A stretch of 43,856 nucleotides of DNA from NCBI GenBank assembly GCA_964569795.1, contig CAZMVB010000033.1:1-43856 (forward strand), read 5' to 3'. The position numbers and the translations under genes are program-made. Position 1 is the stretch's first letter. Every line of letters begins with the position of its first letter. The DNA comes from JAHJDS01 sp964569795 (GTDB lineage Bacteria > Desulfobacterota > Desulfarculia > Desulfarculales > JAHJDS01). This document shows positions 6,115 through 14,457 of this stretch, one piece after another. The notes beneath the pieces were generated by a model, which did no database searches, had not been told where the DNA came from, and was given only the letters and a program-made list of their open reading frames with translations.

Positions 6115-7830
6115 TCAGGCCGCCTCTTCTGCTGGCTCTTCCCGAAAGGCCTCGACCATCTCCCGAGGCACCTTGCCGGCCAGGTCAAAACCGGACTCCA
6201 GGAAGGCCCTGATCAGGTCGCCCTTTTTCATCTTGGTCTGGTCGGGGAGCTTCTTCTCCGTCTGCCAGACCTGGAACTCCTGGGACTCCCACAGGCCGAT
6301 CTCCGCGCCCAGGGACACCAGCTCACCCTTGCGAAGCTGCTTCAGGTAAGCCTCATGCATCCGCCAGTCCCGGGCCAGATCCACCCCCACAGCCTGGGCC
6401 ACCACGGGCAGTAGGTTCGTCCCCACGTGGTGGGCGTGCCAGCTCACCACGCGCACGTAGGCCTTCTTGACCGCCTCGAGTGGTCCGGTCAGCACGGTCC
6501 GGTAGATCAGCGCCTCCGGCCAGAACCTTTCGTGATCGTCCGCGGTCCGGTCGAATTCTTCCTTCAGGATGACCAGGACCTCGTCCGTGAACGTGTAGGA
6601 GTGGGTCATGGCCGCGAGCAGGGCCGCCACGGCCAGGCGGGCCTGAATATCGGCCGGAGCATCGGGCGTGCCGTCCATGATCGCCCGCTGCAGGAACCCG
6701 TCCAGTTCCGCCCGGCCGATCCGTCCCCGGCGATTGCCGTCCTCGGCCGGGTCCCCGCCCGCGTCATCGCCCGCCCGGGGGGCACGGTCATGTTTCCGGT
6801 GGCACGCGGCATCACCGATGCACTGGGCCCCCTTTCCTTGATACGGTTTGCCATCGAGACCGATCAGGACCACCAGGTTCTCGCACTCCTGGCAAGGGGC
6901 CGGCGGTTTCTCCACGCGATAGAAGCTACGATGTCCGTCCCATTCGAAATCAGCGGCCAGCCGGATCCCCGTGGCCCCGGTCAGACCGATGATCTTGTCA
7001 CGGTTGGCCTCGACCCAGGCCAGCAGCTTCTCGCGGTAGCACTTGGGGTTGAGGCAGTGGATCCCTTTCTGGTGTTCGGCCAGGTCCTCGGGCGCCAGGA
7101 ACGTTTTCTGGACCTCGCTGTTGTCTGAACAGGTATGACATCCGGCCTCACTGGTCTTGAAGGGGGCCTTGTCCAGCCTGGGGGACAGGTTGGCCACCTC
7201 CTCCCGCAGCCAGGACACCGGCGCCGGACCGCCCTCCCAGCTCACCCCTTCGTCGTCTTCAATCGTCGTCTCGAACAGTTCCTGCCTGACGGCCTCGTCC
7301 CTGATCCGGGCCAGTTGGACAAGGTGCCCGAACTTCAGCCTGCCCTCGCCCCAGGCCTCGAGCATCGGCTCGGGCAGGTCCAGGACGGCCACCCGCCGGC
7401 CGATGTACTGGGCCGAAACATTGATCTTCTCGGCCAGGTCCCCGATTTCCAGGCGGCCCTGATCCAGGATGATCTTGAAGCCCCGGGCCTCCTCGAGGGG
7501 GTTCAGGTCCTGGCGCTGCAGATTCTCGATGATCTGGATTTCCAGGACGTCTTCATCGGACAGGTCCCGGACCATGCAGGGCACCACCTCGAGGCCGGCC
7601 GTCTTGGCCGCCCTGAAGCGGCGCTCGCCGGCGACGATCTCGAAGCCCTCCCCCTTGGGCCGGACCACTAGCGGCTGCAGCACGCCGTGAACCCGGATGC
7701 TGGCCGTCAGCTCGTCCATCTCCGGACCATCGAATTTCTTGCGCGGGTTGGTCGGGCTGGGGCTCAGTCTGTCGGGCGGGATCCACTCGAATCCGGCCTC
7801 GGTCTCGATTTTTGGGGCTGCCTCACTCAT
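6115..7830 (-). CDS. ParB/RepB/Spo0J family protein, long phage type
   Basis: 571 residues. The N-terminal ~110 residues hold the ParB CTPase/nuclease fold: PTNPRKKF, GERRFRAAK (CTP-binding box II) and IIENLQRQDLNPLEEA (box III). An HTH follows (EKINVSAQYIGRRVAVLDL). From about residue 230 two Cys clusters suggest zinc knuckles (CHTCSDN ... CLNPKCYREK and CQECENL ... CIGDAACHRKH). The rest is helical and unknown. The protein is about twice the length of chromosomal ParB, as in many phages where such proteins organise or regulate DNA rather than partition it. No ParA is seen. The ATG has GGAGGGA upstream; the next gene upstream ends 13 bp away. Confidence 0.88.
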   Translation of the reverse strand: MSEAAPKIETEAGFEWIPPDRLSPSPTNPRKKFDGPEMDELTASIRVHGVLQPLVVRPKGEGFEIVAGERRFRAAKTAGLEVVPCMVRDLSDEDVLEIQIIENLQRQDLNPLEEARGFKIILDQGRLEIGDLAEKINVSAQYIGRRVAVLDLPEPMLEAWGEGRLKFGHLVQLARIRDEAVRQELFETTIEDDEGVSWEGGPAPVSWLREEVANLSPRLDKAPFKTSEAGCHTCSDNSEVQKTFLAPEDLAEHQKGIHCLNPKCYREKLLAWVEANRDKIIGLTGATGIRLAADFEWDGHRSFYRVEKPPAPCQECENLVVLIGLDGKPYQGKGAQCIGDAACHRKHDRAPRAGDDAGGDPAEDGNRRGRIGRAELDGFLQRAIMDGTPDAPADIQARLAVAALLAAMTHSYTFTDEVLVILKEEFDRTADDHERFWPEALIYRTVLTGPLEAVKKAYVRVVSWHAHHVGTNLLPVVAQAVGVDLARDWRMHEAYLKQLRKGELVSLGAEIGLWESQEFQVWQTEKKLPDQTKMKKGDLIRAFLESGFDLAGKVPREMVEAFREEPAEEAA

Positions 7831-7843
7831 GCCTTGTCCCTCC

Positions 7844-8398
7844 TTAAAGCGGCTCGCGGTCCGGGTGTTCGCGGACCAGGATCATTTCCTCGGGCGTCAG
7901 CCGGGCCTTGATCCGCCTGACGCATTGGTTGTACGTGGCCACCGCCGCCGCGATCCGGTCCGGCTCAACCACCTCGCCCCCGGCCAGCTCCCGGCAGACG
8001 GCCTTGACGTCCGCCTGGGCCAGACCGTCGACCTGGTCCAGAAAGGCCCGGGCGATGTCCTTGGTCTTGTCCTTGACGTAGGGGTGCAGCCGGTCGAGTG
8101 TGTCACATGAAACGTTACGCAGTTCGTCAAGGGTGAATTCAAGCTGATCGATATAGGTCCGGTGGATGCGGACCAGCTGTCTGGCCCGAGCATCGGTGAT
8201 GTTGATCTCGGGCGAGGCCAGGAACTCACGCCACGACTCGGCCCGGCCCTCCCAGAACCGGTTGTCCTGGGTCTCGACCAGCAGGGCCCCGAGTTCGAGG
8301 TCCCGGTCCCGCCGGTCCGAAGACAGCCGCTGAATGGCCTCATAGACCTCCTGGCCGCGGTCGGTAGTTACCGGGCTCACGCCGTCATCTCCTGTCAC
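7844..8398 (-). CDS. Phage protein of unknown function
   Basis: 184 residues from GTG at 8398, which overlaps the stop of the gene before it (GTGA) and has GGAGGTGCAG in front; a second GTG at 8380 also has a ribosome binding site. The protein is soluble and helical, with no transmembrane segment or recognisable catalytic motif. Conserved-looking stretches are RFWEGRAESWREFL near residue 45 and TLDRLHPYVKDKTKDIARAFL in the middle. It lies directly upstream of the ParB-family gene in the same operon. Confidence 0.7.
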   Translation of the reverse strand: MTGDDGVSPVTTDRGQEVYEAIQRLSSDRRDRDLELGALLVETQDNRFWEGRAESWREFLASPEINITDARARQLVRIHRTYIDQLEFTLDELRNVSCDTLDRLHPYVKDKTKDIARAFLDQVDGLAQADVKAVCRELAGGEVVEPDRIAAAVATYNQCVRRIKARLTPEEMILVREHPDREPL

Positions 8399-8985
8399 AC
8401 CTGCACCTCCTGCAGCCGGGCCCACCGCTCCCAGTTCCGCCGCCACTGGCGAGGCAGGTCGTCGATCCAGGCCTCGACCCAGGGGATGAGGGTCTTGAAC
8501 TTCCGGCCACTCATGCGCCGCAGCGGGTGCCGACGAATCAAACGCCGGAGCGTCTGCGCATCGGCCCCAACGAACTCCCGGAGTTCAGAAAAACCGTCCA
8601 GGAGCTGGTCGGCCCGGATCACCCCGGCCTCGAGCATGACCCGGGCCAGGCGGATCTCGACCTCGGCCAGGCGCCGGGCCCGGTCCAGGGCCAGCCGCCG
8701 GGTCGTCCCGCCCGGGCTGGCGTAGACCTCGAACAGGAGCCGCAGGTCGTCCCGGTTGAGCAGCGGCTGGTGATGACGACCCTGGCCGTCGGTCCAGGGC
8801 TCGGTCCGGAGCAGCCGGCCGATCACGCCGACCAGGAGCAGGGCGTCATGGAACGGCGCCGGGTTCGGGGTCCACTTGGCGTGAGTGTCCTCTTTGGGCT
8901 CGAGCGGCAGGGCCCGAGCGTCGCCGGCGGCCATCCGCTCGAAGTAGAACGTCACCGCCGCGGCCACTGATCCTAGACGAATCAT
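8395..8985 (-). CDS. Phage protein of unknown function
   Basis: 196 residues from the ATG at 8985 (AGGAG five to nine bases upstream; the ATG shares ATGA with the preceding gene's stop). It is rich in Arg and Leu with a basic, Trp-rich C-terminus (RQWRRNWERWARLQ). I recognise no family. The 4-bp overlaps at both ends show it belongs to the same translationally coupled set as its neighbours. Confidence 0.68.
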   Translation of the reverse strand: MIRLGSVAAAVTFYFERMAAGDARALPLEPKEDTHAKWTPNPAPFHDALLLVGVIGRLLRTEPWTDGQGRHHQPLLNRDDLRLLFEVYASPGGTTRRLALDRARRLAEVEIRLARVMLEAGVIRADQLLDGFSELREFVGADAQTLRRLIRRHPLRRMSGRKFKTLIPWVEAWIDDLPRQWRRNWERWARLQEVQV

Positions 8986-9335
8986 GATTTCTCCTGTATC
9001 TCGGGGTAGTCGTTCAATACCTCGACCGGAACATCGCATCCCGCAGCCAGAGCTTTTACCACTGCGAGCCTGTGTTCATTGGTTTCCGAAGAGTCATTGT
9101 CGAAAGCATCAAGACGCTTCGCCGCTCGCATCCATATTTCTCCCGCCCTCGATGCGGCGTCGGGGTGATAATGCGTTTGCAGACGGCGCCTTTGTTTAAG
9201 GGTCTTGGCGCTGGGCTGGTGGGCAAAGACCCCGCCGCCTGTCCGTTCATATTCCTCACGTGTCAGATTTTTCTCCTTGATCAGGGTGGCCCGAAACTGT
9301 GCCCGCGTCATCTGCCACGGCTCCGGCGGGTTCAC
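8982..9335 (-). CDS. Phage protein of unknown function
   Basis: 117 residues starting at GTG 9335, preceded by GGGGAG and overlapping the previous stop (GTGA). It contains a basic middle part (KTLKQRRRLQTHYHPDAASRAG) and a C-terminal half that looks helical. The HYHPD sequence is reminiscent of a J-domain loop but the surrounding helices do not fit well. No function proposed. Confidence 0.65.
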   Translation of the reverse strand: MNPPEPWQMTRAQFRATLIKEKNLTREEYERTGGGVFAHQPSAKTLKQRRRLQTHYHPDAASRAGEIWMRAAKRLDAFDNDSSETNEHRLAVVKALAAGCDVPVEVLNDYPEIQEKS

Positions 9336-9574
9336 GATTGCTCCCCTTTGGTTATTGCATTGACCGAATCACAGGTCGTGTTCTTCGCCCACCCGATACC
9401 CAGACTACAGGCCCTCTTAAAGACGACCCTGGTTCCACAGCACCCGCGTTCCACCACCCGCCTTTTGTCGAACGCATGGGAGCACCCCGGACATCGCACT
9501 TCTCCTTTCCTGGCACGTCGGTAGTTGTGCCGGCGACGACGTTCGGCGGTTTTCGGGCCGATTTTGGCGGGCAT
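9332..9574 (-). CDS. Small basic zinc-finger-like protein
   Basis: 80 residues from the ATG at 9574, which has GGAGGT six bases upstream; the longer open frame upstream lacks such a signal. The N-terminus is Arg/Lys-rich (KTAERRRRHNYRRARKG), followed by Cys residues in CPGC, a CC pair and two further Cys, enough for a zinc site. Nucleic-acid binding is plausible. It overlaps the next gene by 4 bp. Confidence 0.65.
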   Translation of the reverse strand: MPAKIGPKTAERRRRHNYRRARKGEVRCPGCSHAFDKRRVVERGCCGTRVVFKRACSLGIGWAKNTTCDSVNAITKGEQS

Positions 9575-9609
9575 GGCTATACCTCCGTCTGGGGGGATGG
9601 GCAACAGCG

Positions 9610-10389
9610 TCATCCAGAGATTTCCCGTAGATTGACATATGGGGCCATCCTCTTGAACTCGACCGCCCAGACCCAGGGGTTGGAGTCCCACTGCAGTTCA
9701 GGGCGTTTGGCGTACAGACCATCCCAAAAGGGTTGCCAGATACGAACTCTGGCAGGATGGTTTTTCTCCAGCGCATCGTCTCTGGGCAGATCCTCTCGGA
9801 CTTCAGGAGCGTAAAATCGCCAGAGGCCTTCAGCGACCACTTCGTCCACGGTGATATCCTGAATCCGCTGCGGCCAGACCCGGACCACCTCGAGGGTGAT
9901 CCGGCTGGCCCACCGGGGCATGTGGATCGAGGGCCGCTTGTTCCACCAGTAGGGCTTCCCTCTTGAGGTATAATTCGGCGCCTCATCTGTTGCCGGGTAA
10001 CGTAGACGATCTGTGGGCCACCCGTCCGGCCAGGATTCCCGGGCCAGGCTCACACGCCTACCGCAGTCATGAATGGCCCAGGTCTCCCGGACCCACAGTC
10101 GATCACCAGGCTGCCGGCGGGGATAGACCCGGTGGATCGTCCCGTCCATGAAGCCCTCGGCATCGCCCCGGTGCGGCACCTTGAGGTAGTGGCTGTCGCC
10201 CAGGTGGTCGGGCCTGGCCCGGTCAAAGTCGAGGTCGGCCCACTTCACCCCCTCGGTCCCGATCACGCTGTTGCGCGTGGTCACCGGGCGCCGGGTCTGG
10301 GTCTTGCGACCGGTAAGAGTCGCCCGGACCATGGGGGCCTGGAACAGAATCGGGGCCTCTTTCGGTTCAGAATCGGCCATCTTCCTCAT
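9610..10389 (-). CDS. ASCH/PUA-like phage protein
   Basis: 259 residues. It carries the pattern of a common phage ASCH-type protein: PMVRATLTGRKTQTRRP at the N-terminus, PGDRLWVRETWA in the middle, MPRWASRITLEV and a C-terminal NPWVWAVEFKR strand. The ASCH fold binds RNA or modified bases. Two starts are possible: ATG 10389 (overlap of 23 bp with the preceding gene) or ATG 10380; neither has an ideal ribosome binding site. It sits in the middle operon with other nucleic-acid-related small proteins. Confidence 0.78.
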   Translation of the reverse strand: MRKMADSEPKEAPILFQAPMVRATLTGRKTQTRRPVTTRNSVIGTEGVKWADLDFDRARPDHLGDSHYLKVPHRGDAEGFMDGTIHRVYPRRQPGDRLWVRETWAIHDCGRRVSLARESWPDGWPTDRLRYPATDEAPNYTSRGKPYWWNKRPSIHMPRWASRITLEVVRVWPQRIQDITVDEVVAEGLWRFYAPEVREDLPRDDALEKNHPARVRIWQPFWDGLYAKRPELQWDSNPWVWAVEFKRMAPYVNLREISG

Positions 10390-10849
10390 CTCTCACTGGC
10401 ATGAAGTGTTGATAGGCCCGGACCAGATCGGGATCGGCCGCCAGGACGGCCCGCAGGGCCTCGGTGAAGGTCAGCTTGTGCCGGGCGGCGTGACGCCGGG
10501 CCGCCTCGGCCACGGCCCGCCGGGGATCTTCCCCCGGAACCTCGAGCGTTTGGGGCTGGGCCAATGCCGCGGACAGCATCCGCTGGAGTTCGGCGATCGC
10601 GACCCATGATTCCGCGATCTGCTGGCCGCGCCCCTCGCAGTCGCAACACTCAAGTTCTTCTGGTTCCGGGACCTTGTCGATATTTCGCCCATGATTTTCG
10701 GCCCACCATTTTTTTGCATCTTCCCAAGTCCAGTCTTGGGGCGCGGCCGTCCAAAATTCCTCCCACAACGGATTGATTTGGACACCTGAACCTTTGCAGG
10801 TCGGGCAAGGATCGAGCCGGCGACGGACTTTAACTTCGAGAACTTCCAT
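10367..10849 (-). CDS. Protein with DnaJ-type CxxCxGxG zinc motifs
   Basis: 160 residues from ATG 10849 with GAGGT upstream. Two zinc half-sites are seen, CPTCKGSG near residue 15 and CCDCEGRG near residue 68, the DnaJ cysteine-rich repeat. The C-terminal 50 residues (RRHAARHKLTFTEALRAVLAADPDLVRAY) match a helix-loop-helix segment found at the ends of several phage proteins. The function is unknown; a J-domain protein is encoded three genes upstream, and the two together recall the separate parts of DnaJ. Confidence 0.72.
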   Translation of the reverse strand: MEVLEVKVRRRLDPCPTCKGSGVQINPLWEEFWTAAPQDWTWEDAKKWWAENHGRNIDKVPEPEELECCDCEGRGQQIAESWVAIAELQRMLSAALAQPQTLEVPGEDPRRAVAEAARRHAARHKLTFTEALRAVLAADPDLVRAYQHFMPVRDEEDGRF

Positions 10850-10858
10850 GGTCAGACC

Positions 10859-11458
10859 TCAATCGTGATTCTGCTCGAGCAGCTCGTGGTACTTCACGTG
10901 GATCCGATCAAAGGCCGCTTGCCACTCCGGACCGTGTTCCGCGTCCGGACCCGCGGCCACGTGGGCCAGCTCGTGCCCCAGAAGCTCGACGGCGTCTTTG
11001 ACCGAGGCCTCTATGTCGATCTGCACCAAAGGCGGCCCGCCGGTATCCGGGAAGATGGTCAGGCCCCAGCCACCGGTCTCCTCTTGCATGCCAGTCGTCC
11101 ACATCATGTCGGCCGACTTGTCCGGCCACAGGCTGGAAAAGGCCCGGATCATCCGGCAGAACGGATCCTCGCGCACGATCACCCCGGGGCGAGCCATGAG
11201 AATTTCGTCGGTGCCTTGCCCTAGGACCTCAACCCTGACACGCAGAGGCTCGTAAACAGATCCGCCTTCTCGCCGGTACCTTTCCGTCAACCCATCGGCA
11301 AATTCCTGGGCCCACGGCCTTTCATGATCGAGATAAAATCCCCCGCCCCCATGTGACGATCTCGGCAATATAGGGCCGTCTTGAAGACACTGCCCGCGCC
11401 TGAATACCATCAATCCCGTGAAGGTCGGGTTGCCACCGTGATCCGATTGGCTACTCAT
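10859..11458 (-). CDS. SprT-like HExxH putative metallopeptidase
   Basis: 199 residues from ATG 11458 (GGAG seven bases upstream). Near the C-terminus is a zinc-peptidase motif with spaced third ligand: GHELAHVAAG followed by EHGPEW, as in SprT/WLM-type proteases. The N-terminal two thirds are mixed strands with no known domain. Overlaps the preceding gene by 8 bp. Whether it cuts protein or is only structural cannot be told. Confidence 0.7.
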   Translation of the reverse strand: MSSQSDHGGNPTFTGLMVFRRGQCLQDGPILPRSSHGGGGFYLDHERPWAQEFADGLTERYRREGGSVYEPLRVRVEVLGQGTDEILMARPGVIVREDPFCRMIRAFSSLWPDKSADMMWTTGMQEETGGWGLTIFPDTGGPPLVQIDIEASVKDAVELLGHELAHVAAGPDAEHGPEWQAAFDRIHVKYHELLEQNHD

Positions 11459-11699
11459 GGTTCTTCTCCGTCCGAACGAACCGCTTTGACTCATGACCAT
11501 GACCCAGGTGGTTCAAAGCAGCGTCATAGGCGGCCTCGTAGCCCTGGCCGATCCTGAAGTAGAGCGCCCATTTCTTCCTTTGGGGCAGGGCCCGGTAGCA
11601 GTACCAGCAAAACGAACGCCCGGGCTGTTTCTTCCCGCCGCAGGTGCAGCATCGGCTCTTCAGCCGCTTCAGGTAATATTCAACTGGTTGACGACTCAT
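11451..11699 (-). CDS. Small zinc-ribbon protein
   Basis: 82 residues from ATG 11699, overlapping the J-domain gene by 20 bp. Four Cys are arranged as CCTCGG ... FCWYCYRAL, a typical treble-clef or ribbon, followed by a basic helix. No family recognised; probably nucleic-acid or protein binding. Confidence 0.65.
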   Translation of the reverse strand: MSRQPVEYYLKRLKSRCCTCGGKKQPGRSFCWYCYRALPQRKKWALYFRIGQGYEAAYDAALNHLGHGHESKRFVRTEKNHE

Positions 11700-12273
11700 G
11701 CCGCTTCTCTTCCCGGGCCTGATCGCGGGCCGCGGTCAGACGCTTGAACGCCTCGGGATCGCCGCCAGCGTCGGGATGAGCTGTTTTCACTCTGTGCCGG
11801 TAGGCGGCCTCGATTACCTCCAGGTAGTCGTGGCGGCTGACGCCCAGGACCTCCCACCAGGGGGGACCAGCCGGGTCAGGCAGGGCCTTGTAGCCCGAGA
11901 AGGCCTGCTCGAGCGTGCCCACGCCCCATCGCTCCTGGCCGCGGATCGCTCCGATGTGCAGACGGATGGCCTGGACATTGTCCTGCACCCGATCCCACTT
12001 GTCGCAGGCCAGGACGTGGGGCGTACCCTTCAGCTGGAAGTACACAGCCACGGCCGGATCATCCGGTTCTCGCCGGTTGGCGTAGGGCAGGCCGTCCAGC
12101 CTGAGTTCAACGTTGGTGGACAGGGTGATGTACCGGGCCCCCAGCCGCCGGAGTTCATCCAGCAGGCCGTCTCGGGCCTGGCCAAACGGGGTCTCGAACC
12201 GACTCCGCCGGCGCCGGCTGGCCGGCGTCCGGGGCCAGCCCTGGGGCCACTCCTGGGGATAGGCATCAGGCAT
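11680..12273 (-). CDS. Phage protein with C-terminal J-domain
   Basis: 197 residues. Residues 140-190 form a J-domain: PWWEVLGVSR, then the helix EVIEAAYRHRVKTAHPDAGGD with the diagnostic HPD, then a closing helix. J-domains stimulate Hsp70 ATPases. The N-terminal part (about 130 residues, strands around YITLSTNVEL and VAVYFQLKG) is a separate domain common to phage versions of this protein. It overlaps thyX by 8 bp. Confidence 0.85.
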   Translation of the reverse strand: MPDAYPQEWPQGWPRTPASRRRRSRFETPFGQARDGLLDELRRLGARYITLSTNVELRLDGLPYANRREPDDPAVAVYFQLKGTPHVLACDKWDRVQDNVQAIRLHIGAIRGQERWGVGTLEQAFSGYKALPDPAGPPWWEVLGVSRHDYLEVIEAAYRHRVKTAHPDAGGDPEAFKRLTAARDQAREEKRHESSTS

Positions 12274-12985
12274 CTTCGGCTCTTACGGGGTGGAGGTGGC
12301 CGGGCAAGTACTTCTCGGCCAGGTCCTCGAACAGGACCGGGATCCGTCTGTACAACTCACCCAGGAGCGGGATCATCACCTCGCGCATCTGGGGGTGGGC
12401 CGCTTTGGAGCACCTGAGCGACAGGATGTGGCGCCACTCCCGGGCGTTGGCCGTCATGAAGACCTCGGTCTTGAGGGAGTTGGGCAGGACCGCGCGGGCC
12501 TGCTGGGGGGACCAGCCATGCTTCAGGAGGTTCAAATAGGTGGCCTCGGACTCGACCAGATGGAGCGCCCACTCGAACGAATTGAACGGAAAACGGACCT
12601 TGGCGACCCGATCCTCGACCACGTACAGGTCTTCCTTGCCGTAAGGTCCGGGCTTGATTTCCTTTATCCACGGCGGAATGACGAAGGCGACCCCGCCGGC
12701 GTAGTTGCAGTACCGGGTGGACTCCTGGGAGAAGGCGGCCAGGCGGTGGCGGACCAGTTCGTGGGAGACCCCGCGGTCGACGATGAACCGGACGGCGATC
12801 ATCGAGTGCTCGATGACCGAGTGGTGGCCGCTCTCGAGGATCTTCCGGACGAAGGCCCGGGCCGAGTCGGGCGTCATCTTGCCCTCGGACTTGTAACAGG
12901 TCCGGCCGGCCCGCTCGATCAGGCCCAGGACCTCATCACCGTCCGGACAGTGCTCTATGGAAAACGACGGCTTGACTAGGATCAT
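12266..12985 (-). CDS. thyX: Flavin-dependent thymidylate synthase
   Basis: 239 residues, a full-length ThyX. The family signature RHRX7SX2R is present as RHRLAAFSQESTR near residue 80; H-x-S in SGHHSVIEHS and the C-terminal region EWRHILSLR also fit. It makes dTMP from dUMP with methylene-tetrahydrofolate and FAD/NADPH, supplying thymidine during phage replication. The ATG at 12985 lies just downstream of the tRNA-Pro gene on the same strand. Confidence 0.97.
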   Translation of the reverse strand: MILVKPSFSIEHCPDGDEVLGLIERAGRTCYKSEGKMTPDSARAFVRKILESGHHSVIEHSMIAVRFIVDRGVSHELVRHRLAAFSQESTRYCNYAGGVAFVIPPWIKEIKPGPYGKEDLYVVEDRVAKVRFPFNSFEWALHLVESEATYLNLLKHGWSPQQARAVLPNSLKTEVFMTANAREWRHILSLRCSKAAHPQMREVMIPLLGELYRRIPVLFEDLAEKYLPGHLHPVRAEDA

Positions 12986-13000
12986 GTCTGCTCCCTTTGT

Positions 13001-13077
13001 TGGTCGGGGAGGGCGGATTTGAACCGCCGACTCCGTGCTCCCAAAGCACGCGCGCTACCAGGCTGCGCTACCCCCCG
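13001..13077 (-). tRNA. tRNA-Pro (anticodon UGG)
   Basis: 77 nt on the minus strand with a full cloverleaf. The acceptor stem pairs CGGGGGG with CTCCCCG (one G-U); the anticodon stem CGTGC/GCACG closes the loop TTTGGGA, giving anticodon TGG. The T-loop has GGTTCAAATCC and the 3' CCA is encoded. It lies inside the phage operon between the HNH endonuclease gene and thyX. Confidence 0.95.
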
Positions 13078-13140
13078 GCTTCTCCTTCCGCAAACTGACC
13101 AAGCTCCTCATCGACCGCGGCCAGGGCCCGGACCAGATGA

Positions 13141-13545
13141 TCATGGCTGAAAACAGCCTTTCTCATCACGGCCCCGCTCCGAATTATGAAGAGCATTGTG
13201 TTCCGCCCGGGTCATAAGTTGCAGGTTTTCAATGCGATTGTCCGCTCTGTCGCCGTTTTTATGGTGAACCACCTCGTCGCCGGTCAATGATCGCCCGAGC
13301 ACTGAGGCCATGACCAAGATGTGTTCGAACACATACCCATTGGGGTCAGCCAGCGGATGGCTCCGGCCGGCACGAACCTTGGCATAACCCGCTTGGTCCA
13401 CAATTCGCCCTGAGTTCCATCGATAATGCATGGAACCCCGCACATGATTCGAGTGTCGCCCGCGCCCATCTGGAAGATCATCGGGTTTACAGCCTAAAGC
13501 CTCGGCGCGCTTCAAACGCCGGTAGTAGGTTGACTTACTGGCCAT
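13141..13545 (-). CDS. HNH homing-type endonuclease
   Basis: 134 residues from ATG 13545 with GGGAG seven bases upstream. The C-terminal half has the HNH motif VVHHKNGDRADNRIENLQL followed by AEHNALH, as in free-standing phage HNH endonucleases. The N-terminus (KSTYYRRLKRAEALG) may be a DNA-binding helix. It overlaps the DUF5131 gene by 11 bp and precedes a tRNA gene, a typical place for a mobile endonuclease. Confidence 0.9.
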   Translation of the reverse strand: MASKSTYYRRLKRAEALGCKPDDLPDGRGRHSNHVRGSMHYRWNSGRIVDQAGYAKVRAGRSHPLADPNGYVFEHILVMASVLGRSLTGDEVVHHKNGDRADNRIENLQLMTRAEHNALHNSERGRDEKGCFQP

Positions 13546-14455
13546 GCGGAAACTCCCGCACCATCAAGTCCCCTGGTGGATCACCCCCGCCCGCCATTTT
13601 CTTCATGAAGAACGGGACGCCCGCGGCCTGGCACTGGTCCCTGACAGCCCGGACCCAGCCGGGGTGCATCGGCCGGGCCCCGGGGCCGGTCTCCCCGCCG
13701 ACGATCACCCAATCGAGGCCTTTCTCGACGAAGTCCCACCAGCCCGAGCACCCAGTGGGGCACCGCCCCTCGGAGCACCGGCCATCATGCTTGGCGTGAA
13801 TCCCGTAGACGATCTCCGCCCCACACCACCTACAGCGATCAAGACCGAACCTTCTCTCCAGGCTGACCGGCCCCAGCAGGGGCTCCAGACTGACGCCATG
13901 GACCGCGGCCGGGACCCGAAGCAGGTCGTCCAGCCGGCCGATCTGGTCCTGGCTCTCGACCGTGGTAAGGGCCCAGGCGTTCGGCGGCCATATCTCACCC
14001 GAGCCGGTCAGCCCGTATCCGGCGTAACCACCCAGGGGCATCAGGCCGGCCTCGCCGGCGTACTCCACCATCCGGTGCGGCCGCTTGGTCAGGACCAGAA
14101 ACACATGCTGCGGACAGCGGGTCATGACCGAGAAGGCATTGGTCAGGAAATCGAAGGTCACGTCCTCATGGAACAGGTCGTTCCAGATGGCCCAGACGGT
14201 CGGCTTCCTGACCTTGAGCGGCAGGCCCAGGTCCTGCTCGTTCAACCGAACCTGACCGATCCAGTGGCCGTCAGGGCCGGTCAGGCCGGCGTACCGGGCC
14301 CGCATCTTCTCGTTGGCCTGACGGCCCCGGACGCGGGTCAGCTTCTCGGACCAGCAGTGATCGCACCCTGGCGAGACCTTGGTGCAGCCCGAGACCAGCG
14401 ACCAGGCCCGGTCCCAGTAGAGGCCGCGGGCTATTCTTTTCGGGTCAACGTTCAA
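13535..14455 (-). CDS. Phage Gp37/Gp68 family protein (DUF5131)
   Basis: 306 residues. The family hallmarks are clear: an N-terminal Cys cluster CTKVSPGCDHCW near residue 25, VFLVLTKRPHRM in the middle, and a C-terminal GGETGPGARPMHPGWVR followed by GVPFFMKK. The N-terminal Cys spacing resembles an iron-sulfur site, and the family may be related to radical SAM enzymes; its biochemical role is not established. The start is TTG at 14455 with GGAGG nine bases upstream; the previous gene ends two bases before it. A second Cys-rich part (CRWCGAE ... CSEGRCPTGC) may bind another metal. Confidence 0.9.
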   Translation of the reverse strand: MNVDPKRIARGLYWDRAWSLVSGCTKVSPGCDHCWSEKLTRVRGRQANEKMRARYAGLTGPDGHWIGQVRLNEQDLGLPLKVRKPTVWAIWNDLFHEDVTFDFLTNAFSVMTRCPQHVFLVLTKRPHRMVEYAGEAGLMPLGGYAGYGLTGSGEIWPPNAWALTTVESQDQIGRLDDLLRVPAAVHGVSLEPLLGPVSLERRFGLDRCRWCGAEIVYGIHAKHDGRCSEGRCPTGCSGWWDFVEKGLDWVIVGGETGPGARPMHPGWVRAVRDQCQAAGVPFFMKKMAGGGDPPGDLMVREFPHGQ

Positions 14456-14457
14456 GG

